From positions 186,001 to 250,000 of the forward strand of contig CAVQBP010000001.1 of the NCBI GenBank assembly GCA_963710745.1: a DNA stretch of 64,000 bases, read 5' to 3'. Shown one piece after another: positions 26,469-34,758 of this stretch; the stretch's first letter is position 1; each line of letters opens with the position of its first letter. Source of the DNA: CAVQBP01 sp963710745 (lineage in GTDB: Bacteria; Bacteroidota; Ignavibacteria; Ignavibacteriales; Ignavibacteriaceae). The notes beneath the pieces are model-generated. The model did not search any database. It had not been told where the DNA came from and worked only from the letters and a program-made list of their open reading frames with translations. The translations under genes and the position numbers were made by a program.

Positions 26469-26633
26469 ATGTCAAAAGAAAAAGAAAAAATTACAGTAGA
26501 AAAAAAGAAAAAAAGAATTCCTGTTCCTCAAAAACCTCCCAAAATTGAAAAGAAAAAAAAAGCCTATAACCGCGAAAAGGAAAAAGTAAAGAAGGGAAAA
26601 ATTATTAAGGAGATAAGCAGGGAAAATGATTAG
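26469..26633 (+). CDS. Small lysine-rich basic protein, 54 residues
   Basis: An ATG at 26469 opens a 54-codon frame ending at TAG 26633. The product is extremely basic: nearly half of its residues are Lys or Arg, with a short proline patch (RIPVPQKPPKIEKK) and a C-terminal KAYNREKEKVKK. The stop overlaps the start of the downstream glycosyltransferase by eight bases (ATGATTAG), an arrangement typical of a co-translated pair and unlikely by chance. No strong ribosome binding site is seen. I recall similar short Lys-rich ORFs in Bacteroidota but cannot assign a family. It could bind nucleic acid or ribosomes; this is a guess. Confidence 0.55.
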   Translation: MSKEKEKITVEKKKKRIPVPQKPPKIEKKKKAYNREKEKVKKGKIIKEISREND

Positions 26634-27465
26634 TGCTTCGGTTATTATCTCCTTTTATAATCGGATTGATTATCTAAGACTAGTACTCGCCGGATTAGAA
26701 AGACAAACCTTCCCCGATTTTGAAATAATTATTGCTGATGATGGTTCGAAGCTGGAAATAATTAAAGATATTGAACTCATTTCAAAAAAAATTCCTTTTA
26801 AATTAACCCACCTCTGGCAGGAAGATAAAGGATTCAGGAAAAACAAAATATTAAATAGATCAATTTCTGCTGCAAGTTCAGAATATATAATTTTTATTGA
26901 CGGCGACTGTATCCCTCATTCGCAATTTGTAAGAGAACATTTCGAAAATAGAAAAAAAAGAATATGCCTGACTGGAAGGAGGGTCAACCTTTCAAAAAAA
27001 ATTACCGCATTATTAAACCCGTTAAATGTAAAAGAAGGATTTCTTGAAAATAATAAATTAAAGTTGATCTCAGACGGAATTATGGGTGAATCTTTTGATG
27101 TTGAGAAAGGGTTTTATTTCAAGAATGAATTTCTGAGAAAATATTTTAATACAAAGAAAAGAGGTCTGTTAGGCTGTAATTTATCTATAAATAAAGAAGA
27201 CCTTCTTAGTATAAATGGATTTGATGAACGTTATGAAGCACCTTCAGTAGGGGAAGATACAGATATACAATATCGGCTTGAACAAACCGGGACTAAAATT
27301 ATTTCTTTAAATAATATTGCACTGCAATATCATTTATATCATAAACTCCAGGAAAGACCGCAGAAAAATCTCGACCTTTTTAATGAGGTAAAAATGTCCG
27401 GACAATATTTTACTTCGTTTGGAATTAAAAAAACAGGAAAAGCTTTGCAAATTGATCACAACTGA
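26626..27465 (+). CDS. Glycosyltransferase family 2
   Basis: A 279-residue GT-A-fold protein. The N-terminus SASVIISFYNRIDYLRLVL, the nucleotide-binding FEIIIADDGS, and the metal-binding region FIDGDCIPH (about residues 90-98, DGD in place of DxD) are diagnostic. A second block, LLGCNLSINKEDLLSINGFDE, together with GEDTDIQYRLE near the C-terminus, matches the galactosyltransferase-like C-terminal part of GT2 enzymes. It is soluble, with no membrane helix. The acceptor is unknown. It starts inside the last codons of the small Lys-rich ORF. Confidence 0.88.
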   Translation: MISASVIISFYNRIDYLRLVLAGLERQTFPDFEIIIADDGSKLEIIKDIELISKKIPFKLTHLWQEDKGFRKNKILNRSISAASSEYIIFIDGDCIPHSQFVREHFENRKKRICLTGRRVNLSKKITALLNPLNVKEGFLENNKLKLISDGIMGESFDVEKGFYFKNEFLRKYFNTKKRGLLGCNLSINKEDLLSINGFDERYEAPSVGEDTDIQYRLEQTGTKIISLNNIALQYHLYHKLQERPQKNLDLFNEVKMSGQYFTSFGIKKTGKALQIDHN

Positions 27466-27490
27466 AAATTTCCTAAAATAAGGAAATTTT
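27465..27490. terminator. Hairpin after the GT2 gene
   Basis: AAAATTTCCT and AGGAAATTTT form a 10-bp stem around a six-base loop, beginning at the last base of the GT2 stop codon. The 3' arm ends in four T residues but no long T run follows, so it is a weak or bidirectional terminator candidate. Confidence 0.45.
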
Positions 27491-27625
27491 ACGTTCTTAA
27501 CTTTAATAAATTAAGTTAAATCACATTTTATTTAAATAATTTAGTAAACGGGCTTGATTTAATAATATGATGATTTTATATTTGAAGTCAATAAAAAACA
27601 AATTCCTAATAAAATTAGGCTAATT

Positions 27626-28072
27626 ATGCTGGATGATTTAGATATTAAAATATTAAATATTCTGCAACCAAAAGGCAGAACAAAAAGAAATGAGCTGGCA
27701 GAAGTTGCGGGGTTATCAATTCCTTCCATAAGTGATCGTTTACATAAACTGGAAGAAAAGGGAATAATCGAAGGATATTATACCAAATTAAATAAAAAAT
27801 CTTTTGGATATGATATAATGGTTTACATCCTTGTTATGATGGAATCATCTAAACATTATAAAGGATTGATTTCCAGGGTTGAAAAGATTCCCACAATTAT
27901 TGAGTGCCATTCTGTCCTTGGTGAGGGTTCTCATCTTTTAAAAGCAATAGTAAAAAACAGTGAATCGCTTGAAAAACTTTTGGGTGATATTCAATCCTGG
28001 CCGGGGGTTATGTCTACTAAAACAACATTTGTATTATCAACCATAAAAGAAACAACTGTTATTGATATTTAA
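27626..28072 (+). CDS. Lrp/AsnC family transcriptional regulator
   Basis: A 148-residue protein with an N-terminal winged helix (LDDLDIKILNILQPKGRTKR ... GLSIPSISDRLHKLEEKGII, residues 1-55) and a C-terminal RAM/ACT-like ligand domain. Lrp/AsnC proteins sense amino acids and form octamers. The gene is 41 bases upstream of glnA on the same strand, so control of glutamine synthetase or nitrogen supply is a reasonable inference. The 160-base gap upstream holds the GT2 hairpin and probably this regulator's promoter. Confidence 0.9.
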   Translation: MLDDLDIKILNILQPKGRTKRNELAEVAGLSIPSISDRLHKLEEKGIIEGYYTKLNKKSFGYDIMVYILVMMESSKHYKGLISRVEKIPTIIECHSVLGEGSHLLKAIVKNSESLEKLLGDIQSWPGVMSTKTTFVLSTIKETTVIDI

Positions 28073-28113
28073 TTTAATAGGATTATTAATTAAAAATAAA
28101 AAAAGGAAATAAT

Positions 28114-29547
28114 ATGGCTAAAACACCCGCTCCTTCAGCTGTAGAACAAGTATTAAAATTTGTTCAATCAAATAAAATTAAATTTATCGATTTGAAGTTT
28201 ATGGATTTTCCCGGTCAATGGCAGCACTTCACAGTTCCATCTTCTCAGTTGGAGAAATCTTCATTTGAAGACGGTTTTGGATTCGATGGCTCTTCGATAA
28301 GAGGATGGAAAAATATTAATGAATCAGATATGCTTATAATACCTGATGCAAACACAATGTTTGTCGATTCTTTTATTGAGCAGCCGACTATAAGTTTAAT
28401 CTGCGATGTTTATGAACCGGCTACAAAAGAAAAATATTCAAGATGCCCAAGAAATATTGCGCAAAAAGCAGCTGCTTATTTAAAATCCACAGGGATTGCC
28501 GACACGGCATATTTTGGTCCTGAAGCTGAATTTTTTGTTTTTGATGATGTCAGGTTTGATTCGCAGCCGAACAGCAGTTTCTATTATGTTGATTCAGTTG
28601 AAGGAAAATGGAACAGCGGGCGTGAAGAAGCCCCAAACTTAGGTTATAAACCTCGCTACAAAGAAGGTTATTTTCCTGTTCCGCCGACAGATTCATTAAT
28701 GAATCTTAGAAACGAAATGGTAACAAACTTAATTGATGCAGGGATTAATGTTGAAGCACAGCATCATGAAGTTGCAAGCGGCGGTCAGTGTGAAATTGAT
28801 TTACGTTTTGAACCTATATTGAGAGCCGCTGATCAATTGCTGCTATTTAAATATATTGTAAAAAATACTGCTAAGAAGAACGGCCGGACAGTAACGTATA
28901 TGCCGAAACCAATATTCGGAGATAACGGCAGCGGTATGCATGTTCATACAAGTTTATGGAAAGGCGGAAAACCCTTATTTGCTGGTTCCGGTTATGCAGG
29001 CTTAAGTGAAATGGCTCTTTATTACATTGGCGGACTTTTGAAGCATGCCGGTTCACTTTTAGCTTTTACTAACCCAACAACAAATTCTTATAAAAGATTA
29101 GTCCCCGGATTTGAAGCTCCTGTTAACCTGGCATATTCTCAGAGGAACAGAAGTGCTTCAATCAGAATACCTATGTATTCACCCAGTCCGAAAGCAAAAC
29201 GTGTGGAATTCAGATGCCCGGATCCGTCATGTAATCCGTACCTCGCATTTTCAGCAATACTTATGGCAGGTTTAGATGGTATCATAAATAGAATTGATCC
29301 TGGTGATCCGCTTGATAAAGATATTTATGATATGAAACCGGAAGAGTTGGTTAACGTACCTTCAACTCCCGGGAGTTTGAATGAAGCATTGAAGAATTTA
29401 TCTGAAGATCATGAATATCTGTTAAAAGGTGATGTGTTTACAGAAGATGTAATTGAGACCTGGATAAAATATAAGATCGACAAAGAAATTAAACCGATGT
29501 CGCTGCAGCCGCATCCGTTTGAGTTTTCGATGTACTATGATGTCTAG
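28114..29547 (+). CDS. glnA: Glutamine synthetase type I
   Basis: A 477-residue dodecameric glutamine synthetase that makes glutamine from glutamate, ammonia and ATP. Visible motifs: GFDGSSIRGW (beta-grasp), GPEAEFFVFD with metal-binding Glu, HHEVASGGQCEIDLRF, the ATP-binding MPKPIFGDNGSGMHVHTSL, NRSASIRIP, and EFRCPDPSCNPYLAFSAIL. Tyr405 in DKDIYDMKPEEL aligns with the adenylylation site of the GSI-beta subtype, so GlnE-type control is possible. AAGGAAA precedes the ATG. It is probably co-transcribed with the Lrp-type gene. Confidence 0.97.
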   Translation: MAKTPAPSAVEQVLKFVQSNKIKFIDLKFMDFPGQWQHFTVPSSQLEKSSFEDGFGFDGSSIRGWKNINESDMLIIPDANTMFVDSFIEQPTISLICDVYEPATKEKYSRCPRNIAQKAAAYLKSTGIADTAYFGPEAEFFVFDDVRFDSQPNSSFYYVDSVEGKWNSGREEAPNLGYKPRYKEGYFPVPPTDSLMNLRNEMVTNLIDAGINVEAQHHEVASGGQCEIDLRFEPILRAADQLLLFKYIVKNTAKKNGRTVTYMPKPIFGDNGSGMHVHTSLWKGGKPLFAGSGYAGLSEMALYYIGGLLKHAGSLLAFTNPTTNSYKRLVPGFEAPVNLAYSQRNRSASIRIPMYSPSPKAKRVEFRCPDPSCNPYLAFSAILMAGLDGIINRIDPGDPLDKDIYDMKPEELVNVPSTPGSLNEALKNLSEDHEYLLKGDVFTEDVIETWIKYKIDKEIKPMSLQPHPFEFSMYYDV

Positions 29548-29567
29548 TTAAAATATCATTTATAATT

Positions 29568-29600
29568 AACCCAATCCAATTCATGGATTGGGTTTTTTAT
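29568..29600 (+). terminator. Rho-independent terminator after glnA
   Basis: AACCCAATCC (29568-29577) and GGATTGGGTT (29585-29594) form a perfect 10-bp stem with a seven-base loop followed by a T run. It lies 20 bases past glnA and before the convergent methyltransferase gene. Confidence 0.92.
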
Positions 29601-29631
29601 TTTTAAACTGAAAAGATTTACTTCAGCTATA

Positions 29632-30177
29632 TTAAACATCAATCCTGATTAAAACCATATGGTCAAGCTTTAAGGTTTCAATATTTTTTATTACAATCTT
29701 TTGAGCTAATTCAGATATTTTTTCAGGACTAATTCTATGCTCCAACGGCGGGCCGGATTCTTCTTTAATATAAGGCCATTCCAAAATTGCAACTCTCTGT
29801 TTTGCAACTCTTACTGCTTCCTGAAGCGCTTTTTGTTGATCATCTGCTTCGTGAAGAACATGTCCAAGGAAAACAAGATCAAAAGAATTATCAGGATATG
29901 GAATTTTTTCTACAGGTGCGGTTAAAAATTCTCCCTTTTCAACAAATTCTTTTACTGCCTGAATCATTTCTTCACTTATATCTATTCCAGCTACTTTTAA
30001 ACCGTACTTTTCAAAAGCTTCTGCAAATAATCCGCTGCCTGTTCCTACATCCAGAACGTTAGCAGAGTCAATCTTTTCCAGTGATAATCTTACTACTCTT
30101 TCAACTTCTATTAATTTTACTCTTTCAGATGAACGAAGCTTACTTATTTTTTGATTGTATACACGTTCATTTACCAT
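29632..30177 (-). CDS. Class I SAM-dependent methyltransferase
   Basis: A 181-residue Rossmann methyltransferase. Motif I is VLDVGTGSGLFAEAFEKYG (about 39-57), motif II VAGIDISEEMI, and motif IV FDLVFLGHVLHEADD (about 103-117), in the UbiE/methyltransferase-11 style. The substrate is unknown. It is the last gene of a minus-strand run, 91 bases after acuC, so it may belong to the acetate operon or be separate. Confidence 0.85.
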   Translation of the reverse strand: MVNERVYNQKISKLRSSERVKLIEVERVVRLSLEKIDSANVLDVGTGSGLFAEAFEKYGLKVAGIDISEEMIQAVKEFVEKGEFLTAPVEKIPYPDNSFDLVFLGHVLHEADDQQKALQEAVRVAKQRVAILEWPYIKEESGPPLEHRISPEKISELAQKIVIKNIETLKLDHMVLIRIDV

Positions 30178-30268
30178 AATATGAACCTTTTAAATTTGAG
30201 AAATTAGAAAATTAATTTATTATTATTTAATAAAATCGGATGTGGGATGCTGCATATCTAAAAAGGTT

Positions 30269-31402
30269 TTAAATCCAATAAGGAGATACGGCGTCCATCA
30301 AACGCTGAATTAATTCATGGTTATGTTTTACTATTTCCTGTTTTCTTGGAATAGGAGCAAATGCAGGAACCGGATCATGCAAAAATTCAGGCAGCTCTTT
30401 ATTAATTTTTTTCTGCCATTTTAACCGCCACTTATCGGGTAGTTTCTCCGGTATCTCCATACCGTATAAAATAAGATAAAGCAATATCCAGATTCTGGGA
30501 GTAACAGTTATGGAGTAACCTCCTCCTAAAGTAAACAATACTTTACCATTGCTGTACTGATTGACGAGCTCAATAACTCTCCTGTAGATTTTCTCAAAAT
30601 CCTGTGTGGTTAACATTAAATCAGCTAGCGGATCGGAGAAATGGGCATCAGCACCTGCTTGAACGACCAGTATATCGGGTTTAAACCATTTTAAAGCTGG
30701 TTCTACAATACCGTTAATAATTTCAAGGTAAGATTCACCCTCAGTAAACGGTTCTAAAGGAACATTCAGCTTCAATGCTCTGCCAATGCCGTTCCCGAGT
30801 TCATGAATCCATCCCGTTCCCGGAAATAAGTATTCACCCGACTCATGTATAGATATTGTCATCACGTTTTCATCTGAATAAAATATTTCCTGAACTCCAT
30901 CACCATGATGAACATCGAGATCTAAATAAACAACGTGGAGATTATTTTTTGTCATTTCTTTTATAGCTAATGCAAGATCATTATAAATACAAAATCCAGC
31001 TGCTAAATTTCGGTGAGCATGATGAAATCCGCCGCCAAATTGTAAGACCTTGCTGCATTTATTCTCCATAAGAAGCCTGGCACCCAAAACAGTACCCCCG
31101 ATTTGGGAACGGGCACCTTCTGCCATTCCCTTAATTACAGGATTATCTAGAGTCCCCAAACCATAATCCTCGATGTTATTTAAATTTTCACCGCAGCTGA
31201 CTGCTTCAATTACCCGGATATATGATTCATCATGAACCGCAGTTAAATATTCAGGTGTAACAGTTTCGGGTTTTATGGGTGTTTTTAAGCGGCCGGTTAT
31301 ATTTAAAAAATCCAGAACCATTTCAGCACGAACCGGATCAAACGGGTGCCCCGAACCCAGATCATACTTCCGGTATTCTGGAGAATAAATTATTCTGCAC
31401 AT
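30269..31402 (-). CDS. acuC: Acetoin utilization protein AcuC, class I HDAC-like deacetylase
   Basis: A zinc-dependent lysine deacetylase of the arginase/HDAC fold, about 377 residues. Seen: the HHAH region GFHHAHRNLA, the metal motif YLDLDVHHGDGVQEIFY (Asp and His ligands), SIHESGEYLFPGTG, the third ligand in QAGADAHFSDPLADL, and the C-terminal TLGGGYS loop with the active-site Tyr. In Bacillus AcuC removes acetyl groups from acetyl-CoA synthetase and reactivates it. I chose the ATG at 31402 (MCRIIYSPEYRKYDLG); the frame stays open for six more codons, but those are not family-like. It overlaps acuB by 13 bases, so expression is coupled. Confidence 0.93.
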   Translation of the reverse strand: MCRIIYSPEYRKYDLGSGHPFDPVRAEMVLDFLNITGRLKTPIKPETVTPEYLTAVHDESYIRVIEAVSCGENLNNIEDYGLGTLDNPVIKGMAEGARSQIGGTVLGARLLMENKCSKVLQFGGGFHHAHRNLAAGFCIYNDLALAIKEMTKNNLHVVYLDLDVHHGDGVQEIFYSDENVMTISIHESGEYLFPGTGWIHELGNGIGRALKLNVPLEPFTEGESYLEIINGIVEPALKWFKPDILVVQAGADAHFSDPLADLMLTTQDFEKIYRRVIELVNQYSNGKVLFTLGGGYSITVTPRIWILLYLILYGMEIPEKLPDKWRLKWQKKINKELPEFLHDPVPAFAPIPRKQEIVKHNHELIQRLMDAVSPYWI

Positions 31403-32019
31403 GACATTTGAACCGGCCATACAACTTCGAAACCCGCATTACAGATTGCCCGGGCTATTACCCTTATTTCCATTGAACCAATTCTTAGAACCAGCCTTAT
31501 TTTTTTATCCTTTTCGGGATAAGTTAAAATTGAATGGATATTAACTTTTTGTTCGGCTAAGAGGGATGCCAACTTAGCTAATTCTCCGGAACGGTTAGAT
31601 AACCGGATATCTAAACGACCTGAAGGCTGATGTATCCCGGTTAATAGAAGAAGGGCATCAAGCATGTCAGTAATTGTAACCATTCCAACAACCTGGTTAT
31701 CTTCAACTACAGGAAGACAACCGATTTTCATTTCTCTCATTTGCTGTGCGGCTGATTCAATCGGATCGGAAGGGTGTGTAGTTTTTACAGGATGACTCAT
31801 AATTTGTTTTACAAATTCTCCCGGTTCAAAAGGATGTTTTGCAAGTCTGCTTGTTGCTAAACGTAAATCTCTGTCCGTCACTATACCAACAAGTTTATTA
31901 TTATCCATAACCGGGAGATGCCGGATATTTTTATTGTGCATTAAACTATATGCATCACTTAATTTGGTTTCCGTTGAAATTGAAGTGATGTCGGATTTCA
32001 TTATTTCTTTTATAATCAT
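31390..32019 (-). CDS. acuB: AcuB-like CBS-pair and ACT domain protein
   Basis: A 209-residue protein with two CBS repeats (about 1-60, MKSDITSISTETKLSDAYSL, and 70-130, MSHPVKTTHPSDPIES), each ending in a VGIVTDRD/VGMVTITD-like strand. A C-terminal ACT domain follows (about 138-205, RLDIRLSNRSGELAKLASLL). The order matches Bacillus AcuB. CBS pairs bind adenine nucleotides and ACT domains bind small ligands, so it may report energy or metabolite state to the acetate system; its exact role is not known. GGGGG precedes the ATG, and it overlaps acuC. Confidence 0.88.
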   Translation of the reverse strand: MIIKEIMKSDITSISTETKLSDAYSLMHNKNIRHLPVMDNNKLVGIVTDRDLRLATSRLAKHPFEPGEFVKQIMSHPVKTTHPSDPIESAAQQMREMKIGCLPVVEDNQVVGMVTITDMLDALLLLTGIHQPSGRLDIRLSNRSGELAKLASLLAEQKVNIHSILTYPEKDKKIRLVLRIGSMEIRVIARAICNAGFEVVWPVQMSCAE

Positions 32020-32121
32020 TTTTCCCCCGGGATTTAATGTGTTAATAAATTCATTTTAAACCAGTTTAGGTTGTTATGCTTTAATCTTAATAATACCTTT
32101 ACTCATATTCTCTTGATTTAG

Positions 32122-32150
32122 GATTAAGAGTAAGAATAAAGATTAAGATT
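32122..32150. repeat. Purine-rich GATTAAG-type repeat, copy 1
   Basis: GATTAAGAGTAAGAATAAAG and the following GATTAAGATT form a degenerate tandem of six- to seven-base units. A closely similar stretch is at 42764-42791 and shares the first 14 bases. Here it lies in the 136-base gap between the GNAT-fusion gene and acuB. The nearby TTAATCTTAAT at about 32090 is its inverse and allows a hairpin. Confidence 0.5.
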
Positions 32151-32155
32151 TTAAT

Positions 32156-34573
32156 TCAATATGAAGGTCTTTCAACACCGCCGGATTTAATAGAAATAAA
32201 AATATCAGGAGTTATTAAAGGAATACTATCTATGATAGCTTGAAGTTCTAGGCTCCAAAGCCAGGGGATTTCCTCAATCATTTGTGAAAGCCTTCCTAAA
32301 ACCTGACCAATACCGCTATCTTTATCTAGGTGCATCTCTTTCATTATCTCATCAAGATCTCTGTCTGTCAGAGGAGTAATTCGCAGAATGGATTGAGAAT
32401 TTTGTAATTTAATTTCAAGTAAGGGACCGAATAACGGATCAGGTTTTACTTTTATTTTATAAATGTTGGAACTTAATGGTTTAATATCTATAGTTTGAAT
32501 TCCGAAATATTTTAGCAATTCTTCAGAAGTATTTTCCCCTAATTTAATTATTTGTTGTGAAGGAGATTCCTTTGATAAAACCGAATGAATTAAACTGCGT
32601 GCTTCGTCTGCCTTAATATCTTCATACCAAACAAGTTTTCCCAGAGGCTGCTTACGAAATTCAACATAGTGTACTATTCTGCCTAATGCGTTAACAGCCA
32701 ATTCAGGGAAACGGAAGGTAGGGAAATTCCTTCTGTTGTTTTGATTCCCCGGATTATCTTCAAGAGATATTGTCCCGGTTACTCCCATTAAACAAAGTAA
32801 AACAGGTTTTTCAATTTTGTTTTTTTCTTCTGCTGCAGTAACACCTTTTTTAATTGCTGCTGCAACCGGTTCAATGCTGCAGTCACCTACACAAGCAAAT
32901 CCGATTAAAAGAGAATTCACATTTTCATGAAGAAGTGCATCTCTAACTTTTTCTTCATAACTCTCAGGTGATGTAAATGCACCTAAATCAATAACTCCGG
33001 GACCATCAATAAGAAGATCATTCATTTCACAGGCATCTGCAAACAATGTTGCCATCCCGGATGAGTTTGCTATAATGCTTACTTTATTGCCCCTTGGTAA
33101 CGGCTGATTTGACAATACAACAGCAACATCAAAAATATCTTCTAATGAAGGTGCAAGTATAATTCCTGTTTGATGAAATAAAGCTTCAACTTCTACATTT
33201 CCCAAAGTCTGCGGGCCGCTTTTAGCCTCGACTGTTTTTCGTCCCGCTGCACTTCTTGCACCTTTAACACATAAAATCGGTTTTTTGTAAGTCATCTTCC
33301 GGGCAATCCTGACAAATCTCCTGGGATTCCCAAAAGTCTCCAGGTAAAGAATAGCCATTTTAGTATTTTGATCTTCTTCCCAATACTGGAGCAGATCATT
33401 GCCCGAAACATCGGCCCTGTTACCTGCGGAAACAAAAGTAGTAAAACCCACACCTTTTTCACGGGCATAATCAAGTATGACTAAACCGAGTGCTGCTGAA
33501 TGGGAGAAAAAACCGGTTTGGCCGGGAGGCATTATTCTAGGAGCTAAACTTGCATTTAATCTAACTTCAGGATCAGTATTCATTAAACCAAGACAACCCG
33601 GTCCCAATAGTCTTGCACCATGAGCACGAATAAATTCTACCAGTTTTTTTTGCCTTTTGATTCCTTCGGGTCCCATATCGGCAAAACCTGCTGAAACAAC
33701 TACAAATCCTTTAATCCCGGTTTGAACCAATTCTTCAACTATATCCTGGACCTTCTCTGCTTTAACAGCAATGACAGCTAAATCAACAGGTTCAGGTAAT
33801 TCTTTTGCAGAAGAATAAGCTTTAATACCATTTACCGAGACAGCCTGCGGATTGATTGGATATACAGTGCCGTTAAAATTGGCAGTTAGAATATTCCTGA
33901 AAATCATATTCCCGATGGAAGATGAATCTCTTGAAGCACCAACAACCGCAATAACTTTAGGCTTTAGTAAGGGTATCAAGGAATTAGCAACAGCAATCTT
34001 CTCACGTAAATCAGCTCTTTCCCATAATGCAGCTGCACCATTGACAGGTAATTCAAAGTGTACCGTATCTGAACTCCAGAGTCTATGTTTTTCAAATCCT
34101 GAATTTTTAAAAACATTCATCATAGGCTGATTATCGGGGAGAACTTCGGCTTCGAAATCAACAAAACCGTTGGCTGCCGCGATACCGGCTAACCGTTCTA
34201 GCAGCAGAGTACTTATTCCGCGTCCATGATATTCATCTTCAATTAAAAAAGCAACTTCAGCTGTACGTCCGTTACCGGCAGCTATATAATTACCCAATCC
34301 TATTACTTTTTTATCATTGTCTTCTCCGGTAATTGCAAGCAAACATCCTGACTGAGAGAAGTCTCCGGTGCAAAGTTCATCGATTACTTTATGAGGTACT
34401 TCTGATACAGATGCCATAAAGCGCATTCTTAAACTTTCCTGGGAAATCCGCTTCATAAAAGATTCGACCAAAGGAATGTCATTGGTTTTAGCAGGTTTAA
34501 AGAGAATCCCCTGTCCGTTCTTTAACAGGACATGTTCTGCGTAATCAAGTCCTTCCGGAATTATTCGGAACAT
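32156..34573 (-). CDS. GNAT acetyltransferase fused to NDP-forming acyl-CoA synthetase-like domains (Pat-like)
   Basis: An 805-residue fusion. Residues 1-175 are a GNAT domain (VIGLGNYIAAGNGRTAEVAFL and the acetyl-CoA loop DEYHGRGISTLLLERL). Residues about 195-300 are a CoA-binding Rossmann domain (KVIAVVGASRDSSSIGNMIF), and 310-620 are succinyl-CoA-ligase-like flavodoxin domains (TGFFSHSAALGLV, FVSAGNRADVSGNDLL). The SHTG phospho-histidine loop expected near residue 450 reads AKSGPQT, and the C-terminal ATP-grasp part is only about 140 residues. The synthetase half therefore looks catalytically dead, as in protein acetyltransferases Pat/PatA, where it has a regulatory role. Next to acs and acuBC it is the likely Acs acetyltransferase. 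The GNAT domain is N-terminal, not C-terminal as in Salmonella Pat. Confidence 0.85.
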   Translation of the reverse strand: MFRIIPEGLDYAEHVLLKNGQGILFKPAKTNDIPLVESFMKRISQESLRMRFMASVSEVPHKVIDELCTGDFSQSGCLLAITGEDNDKKVIGLGNYIAAGNGRTAEVAFLIEDEYHGRGISTLLLERLAGIAAANGFVDFEAEVLPDNQPMMNVFKNSGFEKHRLWSSDTVHFELPVNGAAALWERADLREKIAVANSLIPLLKPKVIAVVGASRDSSSIGNMIFRNILTANFNGTVYPINPQAVSVNGIKAYSSAKELPEPVDLAVIAVKAEKVQDIVEELVQTGIKGFVVVSAGFADMGPEGIKRQKKLVEFIRAHGARLLGPGCLGLMNTDPEVRLNASLAPRIMPPGQTGFFSHSAALGLVILDYAREKGVGFTTFVSAGNRADVSGNDLLQYWEEDQNTKMAILYLETFGNPRRFVRIARKMTYKKPILCVKGARSAAGRKTVEAKSGPQTLGNVEVEALFHQTGIILAPSLEDIFDVAVVLSNQPLPRGNKVSIIANSSGMATLFADACEMNDLLIDGPGVIDLGAFTSPESYEEKVRDALLHENVNSLLIGFACVGDCSIEPVAAAIKKGVTAAEEKNKIEKPVLLCLMGVTGTISLEDNPGNQNNRRNFPTFRFPELAVNALGRIVHYVEFRKQPLGKLVWYEDIKADEARSLIHSVLSKESPSQQIIKLGENTSEELLKYFGIQTIDIKPLSSNIYKIKVKPDPLFGPLLEIKLQNSQSILRITPLTDRDLDEIMKEMHLDKDSGIGQVLGRLSQMIEEIPWLWSLELQAIIDSIPLITPDIFISIKSGGVERPSY

Positions 34574-34620
34574 AGTTCAATAAATTCATTGAAAATAATA
34601 ATTAATTATATATAAAAAAA

Positions 34621-34650
34621 AGGAGGTTCCAAGCAAGTGAAAGAACCTGT
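34621..34650 (-). terminator. Candidate terminator after acs (minus strand)
   Basis: Read on the minus strand, AGGTTC and GAACCT form a short stem with a 13-base loop, followed by CC and seven T residues. It sits between acs and the GNAT-fusion gene and would reduce read-through. The six-base stem makes it a weak call. Confidence 0.45.
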
Positions 34651-34674
34651 GATAAAACAAGATAATTATTTTGG

Positions 34675-34735
34675 ATTCCGAATTGCGGATTGGCAAGCGT
34701 ATCTATTTCGCAATCCAAAATCCACAATTCGAAAT
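34675..34735. repeat. Imperfect inverted repeat between acs and the GNAT fusion
   Basis: ATTCCGAATTGCGGATT (34675-34691) and AATCCACAATTCGAAAT (34719-34735) are reverse complements except for two bases. The arms flank a 27-base loop that carries further CAATCC/GGATT copies. It is intergenic, 24 bases past the acs stop, and resembles dispersed non-coding palindromes. Confidence 0.6.
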
Positions 34736-34758
34736 GGTGTATAGGTAACTCTTACAGC

